From 4572-123 sp002084545 (lineage in GTDB: Bacteria; Desulfobacterota; Desulfobacteria; Desulfobacterales; 4572-123), in the NCBI GenBank assembly GCA_029939715.1, contig JAOZSJ010000104.1, forward strand, positions 1-13,273: DNA of 13,273 nucleotides, written 5' to 3'. This document shows positions 6,422 through 13,273 of the stretch, one piece after another. The position numbers and the translations under genes were made by a program. The notes below the pieces were generated by a model. That model searched no databases, was not told where the DNA came from, and saw only the letters and a program-made list of their open reading frames with translations. The stretch's first letter is position 1, and each line of letters begins with the position of its first letter.

Positions 6422-7560
6422 ATTATAAATATCAATGCAGTGAGTGCGGCGAATATTTTGAAATCTCGCCGGATCTGTACACCTGCCCCGGATGCAGTAA
6501 AAAGCAGGGAAAAGATGAACCGCTCAAAGGAATACTTGAAGTTGCCATCGAGGGCAGGATCGGAGAAGAGTTCGGGGTGTTCGATTTCCTGCCGGTAGAG
6601 CAGATCTATTTCCCCCCGATTCCCGTCGGGAACACGAAATTGTGGCGTCCGGCTGCGATTCGCAAAAAGTACAATTTCCCCAACCTGTGCATCAAAGACG
6701 ACGGTTCCAATCCCACCGGATCATTCAAGGACAGAGCCTCATACCTGGTTGCCGCCTTTGCGATAAAACACAATATAAAGAACATTGTGCTGGCATCGAC
6801 CGGGAATGCCGGTTCTTCCATGGCCGGAGTGGGGGCTGCCGCCGGTTTGCATGTCACATTGTTTCTGCCGAAATCCGCACCGGCAGCAAAACTGGTTCAG
6901 GCCAGGCAGTATGGCGCCGAACTGATTGTTGTAGATGGTTCCTATGATGATGCATATGAATTGTCCATGCAGTTTCACGAACAAAATGCGTGCATGAGTC
7001 GCAACACCGCCCATAACCCGATGACCATCGAAGGTAAAAAAACCGCAGCGTTGGAACTTTTTAAAGATCTGGGGCATGCGCCCGATTATCTCTTTGTTTC
7101 ATCCGGGGATGGTGTCATCTTAAGCGGTATATATAAAGGTTTTCGGGATCTGATGCAGTTCGGGCTGATTGACGCGATGCCGGTTATTTATTCGGTGCAG
7201 GCAAAGACCAGCAATGCGATCTATCGCGCCTTTAACGGTGGCGGCTTTGACGGCCGAAAAACTCATACTGTGGCAGATTCCATTTGCGTTGACATTCCCA
7301 AAAACGGTTACCATGCTGTGCGACAGCTCAAGACGCACGGGGGGCGCTGCATATGTGTCAGTGATGAGGAAATACTATCGGCCCAGCTCGAACTGTCATC
7401 TAATGCCGGGCTTTTTGCGGAACCGGCCGGCGCGGCAGCGTTTGCCGGATTTTTAAAGGAGCGCCGAAATCTTGAAAACGATGCCTCGATCGCGATCCTG
7501 ACCACCGGCAATGGGTTGAAAGATATCGAATCGGCAATGAAAATGACGACTATCGCGTAG
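6418..7560 (+). CDS. Threonine synthase-like PLP-dependent enzyme with N-terminal zinc ribbon
   Basis: This 380-residue protein is a fold-type II PLP enzyme closest to threonine synthase (ThrC, about 350-400 residues), which makes threonine from O-phosphohomoserine; related enzymes catalyse beta- or gamma-elimination or replacement. It opens with a rubredoxin-like knuckle pair, Cys7-x2-Cys10 and Cys23-x2-Cys26. The PLP lysine is Lys104 in NPTGSFKDRA, the phosphate or substrate loop is STGNAGSS (128-135), and a late SNAGLFAEPAGAAA block resembles the ThrC C-terminus. It starts 44 bases after mttB copy 1, possibly coupled through a leader frame, and another PLP gene follows 48 bases later. Neither hom nor thrB is nearby. 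I infer a catabolic lyase or mutase-like role on an amino acid of this pathway, but true threonine synthase activity cannot be excluded. Confidence 0.85.
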   Translation: MNYKYQCSECGEYFEISPDLYTCPGCSKKQGKDEPLKGILEVAIEGRIGEEFGVFDFLPVEQIYFPPIPVGNTKLWRPAAIRKKYNFPNLCIKDDGSNPTGSFKDRASYLVAAFAIKHNIKNIVLASTGNAGSSMAGVGAAAGLHVTLFLPKSAPAAKLVQARQYGAELIVVDGSYDDAYELSMQFHEQNACMSRNTAHNPMTIEGKKTAALELFKDLGHAPDYLFVSSGDGVILSGIYKGFRDLMQFGLIDAMPVIYSVQAKTSNAIYRAFNGGGFDGRKTHTVADSICVDIPKNGYHAVRQLKTHGGRCICVSDEEILSAQLELSSNAGLFAEPAGAAAFAGFLKERRNLENDASIAILTTGNGLKDIESAMKMTTIA

Positions 7561-7580
7561 CAGTCCCATCAGGACTGATG
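7561..7580 (+). other. Overlapping alternative hairpins between the two PLP genes
   Basis: Directly after the stop codon, CAGTCC (7561-7566) can pair with GGACTG (7572-7577) around CATCA. Alternatively CATCA (7567-7571) can pair with TGATG (7576-7580) around GGAC. The two stems exclude each other. No uridine tract follows, so this is not a standard terminator; it may affect mRNA stability or be chance. Confidence 0.3.
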
Positions 7581-7608
7581 CAATCTAACAATTGATAAAG
7601 GGGTAACT

Positions 7609-9069
7609 ATGATAGATCTGACAGTAAACTCAAAACAGGCGGAATTAAACGCAAAACACTGCAAAGAGCGCGGGATTGTTCTTCCGACGTTCGAGGAAAT
7701 GAAAAACCCGGAAAAAATATCCCCAAAAATAAAGGACGAACTGAAAACGGTCGGCCTGTGGGATGTTCATCCCCGAAATCTGTTCCGCATCACCTGGGCC
7801 AATGAGCCGGTAGAAAAAGGCGGAGGATTCGGCGGGGCCAATTACATGGTGCTGCCGCCGGAATTGACCGGATGCAAAGCCAGTATTGTGGCCCTGGTCG
7901 GTAAATGGTTTCCCACCGGCGCCCATAAAGTGGGCGCCACTTACGGATGCCTGGCGCCGAGACTGGTCACGGGTCAGTTTGATCCTGTAACTCACAAGGC
8001 CGTCTGGCCGTCTACCGGCAATTACTGCAGGGGCGGGGCCTATGTCGCCTCCCTGCTGGGTTGCGAATCCGTGGCCATCCTTCCCGAAGAGATGAGCCGG
8101 GAGCGTTTTGAATGGCTGAAAACCGTTGCAGGGGAGGTCATCGCCACCCCCGGGTGCGAAAGCAACGTCAAGGAAATCTTCGATAAATGCTGGGAGCTTA
8201 AGAACAATCGCACGGATGTCATGATTTTCGATCAGTTCGAAGAATTCGGCAATCCCTTGTGGCACTACCACATTACCGGATCAGCCCTGGAGGAGGTCCT
8301 GGATAAGGAAATGGGGCCGGACGGCAGGCTTTTTGCCGGAGTTTTCTCCTCTGGATCAGCCGGTACCATGGGGGCCGGGTATTATCTGAAAGACAAATTC
8401 AAAGATGTCAAGGTCGCCGCCGCGGAAGCCCTGCAGTGCCCGACGCTGCTCAATAACGGTTTTGGCGGACATCGTATCGAAGGGATAGGGGACAAGCACG
8501 TTCCCTGGATTCATGATTTGAAAAAAACCGATATGGTCATCGCCGTGGACGATGAAGTGACCATGCGCTTGATGCGTCTTTTCAACGAGGAAAAGGGCAG
8601 GCAATATCTCGGCAAGCAGGGGGTGCCCAAAGAACTGGTTAAACAGTTGGATCTTCTCGGAATCTCCAGTATCGGCAACCTTGTCGCCTCCATCAAGCTG
8701 GCCAAATATTACGAACTGACCGAAAAGGATTACGTCGTTACGGTCTTGACCGACTCGATGGAAATGTACGGGTCCAGGTTAAGGGAGCTGGCCGATGCAA
8801 GGGGCGAATACACCGAATATGATGCCTGTCGCGATATCGAACGGCTGGACGGGATCAATATTGAGACGATGCAGGAGCTTAACTACTACGACAAGCAGCG
8901 GATTCACAATCTGAAATACTTCACCTGGATCGAGCAGCAGGGCCGTGAACTGGAGGAACTGAACGCCCAGTGGTATGACCATGAAAACTACTGGGGAAAG
9001 ACCTTTGATTCCACCGAAAAGATGGATGCGCTGATCAACGAGTTCAACGATATGATTTCAAAATCCTGA
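7609..9069 (+). CDS. PLP-dependent enzyme, fold type II (tryptophan synthase beta-like family), function unassigned
   Basis: This 486-residue protein of the cysteine synthase/TrpB superfamily is usually catalogued only as a PLP-dependent protein beta subunit. The lysine for PLP is Lys107 in FPTGAHKVGA, which recalls the TGAHK of tryptophan synthase beta chains. STGNYCRGG (135-143) is the substrate carboxylate loop, and SSGSAGTMGAG (247-257) fits the phosphate-binding glycine loop. It is about 90 residues longer than a typical TrpB, with an N-terminal extension of about 85 residues and a C-terminal tail rich in acidic and aromatic residues (WIEQQGRELEELNAQWYDHE). There is no trpA or other tryptophan gene nearby, so tryptophan synthesis is unlikely. 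AAAGGGG lies 5 bases before the ATG. Its position between a ThrC-like enzyme and a racemase suggests elimination or substitution on an amino-acid side chain. Confidence 0.82.
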   Translation: MIDLTVNSKQAELNAKHCKERGIVLPTFEEMKNPEKISPKIKDELKTVGLWDVHPRNLFRITWANEPVEKGGGFGGANYMVLPPELTGCKASIVALVGKWFPTGAHKVGATYGCLAPRLVTGQFDPVTHKAVWPSTGNYCRGGAYVASLLGCESVAILPEEMSRERFEWLKTVAGEVIATPGCESNVKEIFDKCWELKNNRTDVMIFDQFEEFGNPLWHYHITGSALEEVLDKEMGPDGRLFAGVFSSGSAGTMGAGYYLKDKFKDVKVAAAEALQCPTLLNNGFGGHRIEGIGDKHVPWIHDLKKTDMVIAVDDEVTMRLMRLFNEEKGRQYLGKQGVPKELVKQLDLLGISSIGNLVASIKLAKYYELTEKDYVVTVLTDSMEMYGSRLRELADARGEYTEYDACRDIERLDGINIETMQELNYYDKQRIHNLKYFTWIEQQGRELEELNAQWYDHENYWGKTFDSTEKMDALINEFNDMISKS

Positions 9070-9096
9070 TGAGGAGAAAAAGATATCTTTTAGGAC

Positions 9097-9115
9097 TCCC
9101 GATAGCAAGTCGGGA
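9097..9115 (+). other. Short hairpin between the PLP enzyme and the racemase
   Basis: TCCCGA (9097-9102) and TCGGGA (9110-9115) form a perfect 6-bp GC-rich stem with a 7-base loop TAGCAAG. It lies 28 bases after the stop and is followed by AAATCTTTC, not a uridine run. It could be an intergenic repetitive element or an mRNA stabiliser that sets the ratio of upstream to downstream products. Confidence 0.4.
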
Positions 9116-9156
9116 AATCTTTCAACAGCTTTTAAAGCAGCTTTCAGGAGCCGGTT

Positions 9157-9939
9157 ATGATCGATTATATCAGGGATTATGGCCTTTATACGCCCCATCA
9201 AAATGAAGATAAAACCTTCTGCATTACAAAAGGCCAGGTGATTGCGGGCTATACACTGGGGATCATGCTGCTGGATGTCCATTACCCGCTTATCCCCGGT
9301 AATGTGGTTAATGCTTCCACCTATACATACCCTGTGCGATTAAAGCCGGTACATGGTGCCACAACCAAACGCCTTTTTGCCAATGATCGAACCTTGCTGT
9401 ACGATTTTATAGCGGCGGCCAGGGAGTTGGAACTCGAGGGGGTGCGGGCCATAAGTGGTGCATGCGGGTATTTTGTCAATTTTCAAAAAGAGTTGGCCGA
9501 ATCCGTCAACATTCCCGTTTTCATGTCCGCTCTGCTGCAGGTGCCGCTGGTTAAAATGGGGTTGCGGGCGGACCAGAAAATCGGTGTCATCTGTGCCACT
9601 AAAGACGGACTTTCGAAAGAAACGCTGCAGGCTGCTGGTATCGAAGACAGCAGTTCGCTGGTTATTGCCGGACTCGAAAATACGGAAGAGTTCGGCGGTG
9701 TGGTGAAAGGCACAAAACATGAATTCAGCAATTCAAAAGTACGCGATGAAGTAGTTTCTGCCGCTGAATGGCTTGTAGAAAATAACAATATAGGGGCCAT
9801 TGTTTTAGAGTGCAGTGATCTTCCGCCGTACGCTGCCGATATTCAGAGGGCCGTTAACCTGCCTGTTTTTGATTATATTTCCCTTCATAACTGGATACAT
9901 CACGCGGTTCTTCAAAGACCATATTCAGGATGGATTTAA
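9157..9939 (+). CDS. Aspartate/glutamate racemase family protein (copy 2)
   Basis: This 260-residue member of the Asp/Glu/hydantoin racemase superfamily is homologous over its whole length to the racemase at 644-1429. The catalytic pair is probably Cys103 in SGACGYF and Cys219 in LECSDLP. Other shared blocks are YTLGIMLLD (32-40) and PVFMSALLQ (120-128). Such enzymes need no cofactor and interconvert enantiomers by two-base proton transfer, but the superfamily also includes maleate isomerase and decarboxylases. CAGGAG lies 6 bases before the ATG. It follows the PLP enzyme by 87 bases and precedes an M20 hydrolase by 145. The presence of one racemase in each MttB cluster suggests that the chirality of the substrate matters to both. 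The substrate is unknown. Confidence 0.87.
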   Translation: MIDYIRDYGLYTPHQNEDKTFCITKGQVIAGYTLGIMLLDVHYPLIPGNVVNASTYTYPVRLKPVHGATTKRLFANDRTLLYDFIAAARELELEGVRAISGACGYFVNFQKELAESVNIPVFMSALLQVPLVKMGLRADQKIGVICATKDGLSKETLQAAGIEDSSSLVIAGLENTEEFGGVVKGTKHEFSNSKVRDEVVSAAEWLVENNNIGAIVLECSDLPPYAADIQRAVNLPVFDYISLHNWIHHAVLQRPYSGWI

Positions 9940-10034
9940 CCTAACCTATCGGAGAAACGTTTTGAAAATAATAAAAATCCAATGCATTCAGTGCAGTTTT
10001 TCCGTTTATGCGCCTTGAAAACGAACCAAAATTC

Positions 10035-10059
10035 TTCCCAATCTTTGGGGAATTTATTT
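10035..10059 (+). terminator. Weak hairpin with short T-rich tail before the M20 gene
   Basis: TTCCC (10035-10039) pairs with GGGAA (10048-10052); AA and TT inside the loop can extend the stem past one bulged G. TTTATTT follows at once. It resembles a weak intrinsic terminator or attenuator in the 145-base spacer. The next gene has its own AAAGGAAAA ribosome site 20 bases further on. Confidence 0.3.
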
Positions 10060-10084
10060 CATCCACGACCCTAAAGGAAAAATA

Positions 10085-11227
10085 ATGAAACCTGATTCAG
10101 CAACAAGACTTGTGCAAAAGTTAGTCTCGGTTCCGGGGTATTCCGGAGAGGAAAAAGCCATGGCCGACACTGTTGCTTCAATAATGGAAGAGCTGGGGTT
10201 TTCTGAAATTCATGTGGATGAATTCGGCTCTGTAATAGGTATTGTCGGGCCGGAAGATGCGGAAATGGAGCTGCTTTTTGATGGCCACATCGATGTGGCG
10301 ACAGTATCCGGCGACTGGAGTTTTCCCCCATATTGCGCAGAAATTCGGGACGGCAAACTGCTGGGTCGTGGAAGTGCAGATATGAAAGGGGGACTGGGAG
10401 CCGCTATTTTCGGTGTTGCCCAGGCGGCCAGGGAAAAAACGCTGCAAAAAAGAGTCGCCGTGTCTGCCAGTGTGATGGAAGAAACCATCGAGGGTCTTGC
10501 ACTTGACAACATCATCAATACCTATCATCCCGCCAATGTCGTCATCTGTGAGCCCTCTGAGCTGGCGGTAATGGAAGGCCAGAAGGGCAGATTGGAGATC
10601 CTGCTTACCCTTAAAGGCAAATCGGCTCATGCATCCAATCCGCAGGCCGGTATCAACCCCATTTTTTTAGCGACAAAGGCCTTGCAGGCTCTGGAAAACC
10701 TTTCCCCTCCGGTGGACCCGCTGTTGGGGGAAGGGATACTGGTCCCGACGGATATGATAACAACACCCTATCCCGCCATCTCCATTATTCCGGAAAAAGT
10801 GACGGTGCGTATGGACAGGCGTACCCTGCCCGGCGAGACTCGCGAGTCTATTTTGGCTGCAATAGGGGCACACCTGCACGGGCATGGCGTCGAATTCTTT
10901 GAATTATCCGTCTCCAAAAGCGAATTCGAAATGTATACCGGAAAAAGGGTAACCAGGGCCGTTGATCTGCCATCGTGGACAATAGACCATAACGCAAAGC
11001 TTGCCCAGGCAATGAAAAAGGCGGTGTTGGCGTCAGGCTGCAAGTATGTAACCAATGTCTGGCAGTGTTGCACCAATGGCTCCGAATCATGCGGCAATCA
11101 TAAAATTCCCACCATTGGCTTAGGGCCCGGCAGTATCCTGCAAGCCCATGTGGTAGACGAGTTTATTCCTGTGAAAGAAATCGAGATGGCTGCCTTGATT
11201 TATAAGAGTCTTGTTCTTTCTATATAG
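10085..11227 (+). CDS. M20-family metallohydrolase (YgeY-like; ArgE/DapE/CPG2 superfamily)
   Basis: This 380-residue zinc amidohydrolase belongs to a family that cleaves N-acyl amino acids, dipeptides or carbamoyl amino acids in the cytoplasm. Metal and catalytic residues are all in place: His68 and Asp70 in FDGHIDVA, Asp99 in GRGSADMKGG, the catalytic Glu132 with Glu133 in VMEETIEG, Glu156 in CEPSEL, and a C-terminal His355 in LQAHVVDE. His182 (SAHAS) sits in the dimerisation domain. The wording of the motifs (CEPSEL, GQKGRLEI, MDRRTLPGET, TNGSESCG, GLGPGS) is closest to the YgeY subfamily, which in enteric bacteria sits beside diaminopropionate ammonia-lyase, also a fold-II PLP enzyme. No signal peptide is seen. 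AAAGGAAAAATA precedes the ATG. Its likely role is release of the free amino acid that the PLP enzymes or racemase then use. Confidence 0.85.
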   Translation: MKPDSATRLVQKLVSVPGYSGEEKAMADTVASIMEELGFSEIHVDEFGSVIGIVGPEDAEMELLFDGHIDVATVSGDWSFPPYCAEIRDGKLLGRGSADMKGGLGAAIFGVAQAAREKTLQKRVAVSASVMEETIEGLALDNIINTYHPANVVICEPSELAVMEGQKGRLEILLTLKGKSAHASNPQAGINPIFLATKALQALENLSPPVDPLLGEGILVPTDMITTPYPAISIIPEKVTVRMDRRTLPGETRESILAAIGAHLHGHGVEFFELSVSKSEFEMYTGKRVTRAVDLPSWTIDHNAKLAQAMKKAVLASGCKYVTNVWQCCTNGSESCGNHKIPTIGLGPGSILQAHVVDEFIPVKEIEMAALIYKSLVLSI

Positions 11228-11438
11228 CAATGCCTGAAGGAAAAGTATTTTTTTCAATACTGGCAATAGGTTCAACTTATTTGGTTATGCGAAGATTTGT
11301 GAACAAGCTATTAGCTCTTAGCTAAATGGTGTTATCTGTTTGATTTTTTAAGCTAAAGACTAACCGCTAAAAAATTTCGATGAAATAAAGCGGATCGTTC
11401 GCTAAGACACAATAAAAGCCTAAATACGGAAAGTGAAA
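11228..11438 (+). other. AT-rich spacer before mttB copy 2
   Basis: These 211 bases hold no gene. A 6-bp AT hairpin, AGTATT (11244-11249) with AATACT (11256-11261), lies soon after the M20 stop but has no good tail. TTAGCT recurs twice near 11315-11325. The length and base composition suggest a promoter for the next gene, but no clear -35/-10 pair stands out. Confidence 0.4.
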
Positions 11439-12863
11439 ATGGATAATAAAATGTTCGACATGGTTGAGATGAAAGTGCTTTCCGAGGAAAATATTAAAGT
11501 AATCCATCACGCCAGCGTGAGCCTTCTAGAAGAGATCGGAGTAAAAATTCATGATAAAAAAACGATTCAACTGTTGGAATGTGCCGGCGCAATTGTAGAA
11601 AAAGATGAAATTGTTCGGATTCCACTTCACTTGGTGGAGCGTGCGCTACGCACGGTACCGAAAAAAGTCATAATGTATGATCGTAAGGGAGAAGTTTCAA
11701 TGGTGCTCGAAGGCAAAAATATGTACTTCGGCGGCGTTGTGAACTGTTTAAATTACCTTGATCCCTATACGCAAAAAGTTGTTGATTTTACGAGTGAACA
11801 TGAGATTGCTTTAGTGAAATTAAGCGATTATTTATCCAATATGAGCTATGTCCTGTGCTCGGGCATGTTAAAAGATTATGATGTCCGTATAGCCGATAGG
11901 ATAGCATTTATTTTGGCTTTGCTTAATACAACAAAACCGATCAATTTCTCCACCAGTGATCTTGAAAGTTGTACTGATATCATAGAATTGGCCTCAGCTT
12001 TTGTGGGCGGACCTGAGAAATTAAGAAAAAAACCATTTGTTATCCACTATGCCGAGCCAATTTCTCCTTTGGCTCACGCCAAAGAAAGTTGCCATAAATT
12101 ATTGATTTGCGCCGATGCCGGTGTTCCTGTCGTATACATGCCTTATAGCATGATGGGTGGTACTGCCCCGATGACCCCCGCAGGCATTTTAACCCAGTTG
12201 AATGCAGAAATTCTTTCAGGCTTGGTAATACACCAGACGAAGAGAGAAGGTGCTCCCTTTTTGATGGGAAGTATGCCGACGGCAATGGATATGAAATCAA
12301 CCATTGGTACTTTCGGAGCACCGGAGTTTGCTTTGCTGGTCGCTGCGGCTTCAGAAATTGCTCATTCCTACGGGGTACCTTTTTACGGAACATGCGGATG
12401 CACCGATGCAAAGACGATAGACAGCCAAGCTGTAGCCGAAGTAACCATGAGTACCATGACCAGTTTATTGTCTAAACCGAATATGGTGCATGATATCGGT
12501 ATTATGGATCATGGGAACTTTTTGTCAGCAGAACTCATCACGCTGAACAACGAATTGTTAAGCATGTTGAATGTCATCAAACAAGGGGTTCAAATTGACA
12601 CAGATTCGCTTGCTTTGGATGTTATTAAAAAAGTTGGACCTGGCGGGCAATTTTTAGATCAACAACACACCTTCCAGCATTTCAAAGATATCTGGTATTC
12701 AGATTTTATGGATCGTACAATAGGAGAAAACGTTCCAACCTGTGATGAAAAAATTACAAAAAAAACTAAACAAATCATAGAAAATCATCAAGTGGAATCC
12801 CTGCCGGAAAACCAGTTTCGAATCGTAAAGGAATTTGAAGCAAAATGGCTGGGTAGTATTTAA
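11439..12863 (+). CDS. Trimethylamine methyltransferase (MttB) family protein, non-pyrrolysine, copy 2
   Basis: This 474-residue full-length MttB-superfamily methyltransferase is of the same subgroup as the protein at 4904-6373. Landmarks are LSEENIKVIHHASVSLLEE (14-32), NYLDPYTQK (105-113), LRKKPF (195-200), MDMKST (283-288), FGAPE (292-296) and GCTDAK (320-325). There is no in-frame UAG, hence no pyrrolysine. The ATG at 11439 is preferred over a GTG two codons earlier because GGAAAG then falls at proper spacing. Its DNA is distinctly AT-richer than its neighbours: three 60-base stretches counted by hand give 42, 50 and 38% GC, against 57% in one stretch of copy 1. With the long upstream spacer, this suggests separate acquisition. 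A second methyltransferase may remove a different methyl group of the same substrate (for example dimethyl after trimethyl) or serve another amine. Confidence 0.9.
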   Translation: MDNKMFDMVEMKVLSEENIKVIHHASVSLLEEIGVKIHDKKTIQLLECAGAIVEKDEIVRIPLHLVERALRTVPKKVIMYDRKGEVSMVLEGKNMYFGGVVNCLNYLDPYTQKVVDFTSEHEIALVKLSDYLSNMSYVLCSGMLKDYDVRIADRIAFILALLNTTKPINFSTSDLESCTDIIELASAFVGGPEKLRKKPFVIHYAEPISPLAHAKESCHKLLICADAGVPVVYMPYSMMGGTAPMTPAGILTQLNAEILSGLVIHQTKREGAPFLMGSMPTAMDMKSTIGTFGAPEFALLVAAASEIAHSYGVPFYGTCGCTDAKTIDSQAVAEVTMSTMTSLLSKPNMVHDIGIMDHGNFLSAELITLNNELLSMLNVIKQGVQIDTDSLALDVIKKVGPGGQFLDQQHTFQHFKDIWYSDFMDRTIGENVPTCDEKITKKTKQIIENHQVESLPENQFRIVKEFEAKWLGSI

Positions 12864-12909
12864 CACAGCTGCCAATAGCAGTTATAAGAGTAAACAAAAG
12901 GATAAAATT

Positions 12910-13273
12910 ATGAATCTGAATTCCATTAAAGCAACAGATCCGGAAATAGCGGCTGCGATTGAAAAGGAGTATAGCCGGCAAGCCGGCACTTTAGAACTGA
13001 TAGCTTCGGAGAATATTGTCAGTCAGGCCGTCATGGAGGCGCAGGGCTCGGTACTGACCAATAAATATGCGGAAGGGTATCCGGACAAGCGGTACTATGG
13101 CGGATGCGAATTCGTCGATATCGCTGAAAGCCTGGCCATTGAGCGGGCCCGGAAACTGTTTGGGGCCGAGTACGCCAATGTGCAGCCCCATTCCGGGTCA
13201 CAGGCCAACATGGCCGTTTACCTGGCCCTTTTGAATGTCGGCGATACCGTGCTTGGCATGGATCTGTCCTGCG
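12910..13273 (+). CDS. glyA: Serine hydroxymethyltransferase, N-terminal part (runs off the window)
   Basis: The first 121 residues of GlyA, a fold-type I PLP enzyme that interconverts serine plus tetrahydrofolate with glycine plus 5,10-methylene-tetrahydrofolate. Diagnostic blocks are ELIASENIVS (29-38), NKYAEGYPDKRYYGG (51-65) and QPHSGSQAN (92-100); the PLP lysine lies beyond the end. The start is the ATG after AAAAGGATAAAATT, and a normal GlyA is about 415 residues. It begins 46 bases after mttB copy 2 and is probably co-transcribed with it, but its GC content is visibly higher. Placed here it can take up one-carbon units made by demethylation, or consume glycine left after stripping methyl groups from a betaine. 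It may also simply be the housekeeping copy. Confidence 0.95.
   Translation, partial: MNLNSIKATDPEIAAAIEKEYSRQAGTLELIASENIVSQAVMEAQGSVLTNKYAEGYPDKRYYGGCEFVDIAESLAIERARKLFGAEYANVQPHSGSQANMAVYLALLNVGDTVLGMDLSC

Noticed and set aside
7645..8271. 208-codon minus-strand open frame
   Set aside because: It is the reverse shadow of the TrpB-like gene, with no family resemblance and no start signal.
4904..12863. Pyrrolysine in the two intact MttB proteins
   Set aside because: Neither reading frame contains an internal UAG; both run uninterrupted to full family length.

Overview
The window looks like a metabolic island from an anaerobic, probably sulfate-reducing, bacterium of the Desulfobacterota (Desulfobacterales-like). 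That placement is an inference from gene content (several non-pyrrolysine MttB-family methyltransferases, FCD-type GntR regulators, many PLP enzymes) and mixed, moderate GC; no marker gene proves it. No tRNA, rRNA, CRISPR array or transposase was seen.

Left part (1-2800), minus strand, damaged or poorly assembled: an MttB-superfamily gene that has lost a clear start, carries an in-frame UGA and lacks about 85-90 central residues around a 100-N scaffold gap; then an intact Asp/Glu-racemase-family gene; then an iron-containing alcohol dehydrogenase that stops after 180 residues, before its metal site. The gap is flanked by two identical 55-bp copies of the same sequence, the signature of two contigs that overlap but were not merged.

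Middle (2937-4761), plus strand: two tandem paralogous GntR/FCD regulators. Their DNA-binding domains are about 80% identical by hand count, with an identical recognition helix, while the effector domains are only about 45% identical. A perfect 16-bp palindrome overlaps the -10 of a promoter in front of the second regulator, and a 14-bp AT palindrome containing TATAAT lies before the first.

Right part (4904-13273), plus strand: MttB-family methyltransferase 1; threonine-synthase-like PLP enzyme with a zinc ribbon; a second PLP fold-II enzyme of unassigned function; Asp/Glu racemase; YgeY-like M20 metallohydrolase; MttB-family methyltransferase 2 (clearly AT-richer); and the start of glyA, which runs off the end.

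Working hypothesis: the right part encodes uptake-independent catabolism of an N-methylated amino acid or betaine, possibly N-acylated and of either chirality. The M20 enzyme would release the amino acid, the racemase would invert it, the PLP enzymes would eliminate or rearrange its side chain, the MttB proteins would pass methyl groups to a corrinoid protein, and GlyA would link the resulting C1-folate with glycine and serine. No corrinoid protein, corrinoid activase, methyl-folate transferase or transporter is in the window, so they must be encoded elsewhere if this is right. The substrate cannot be read from the sequence.
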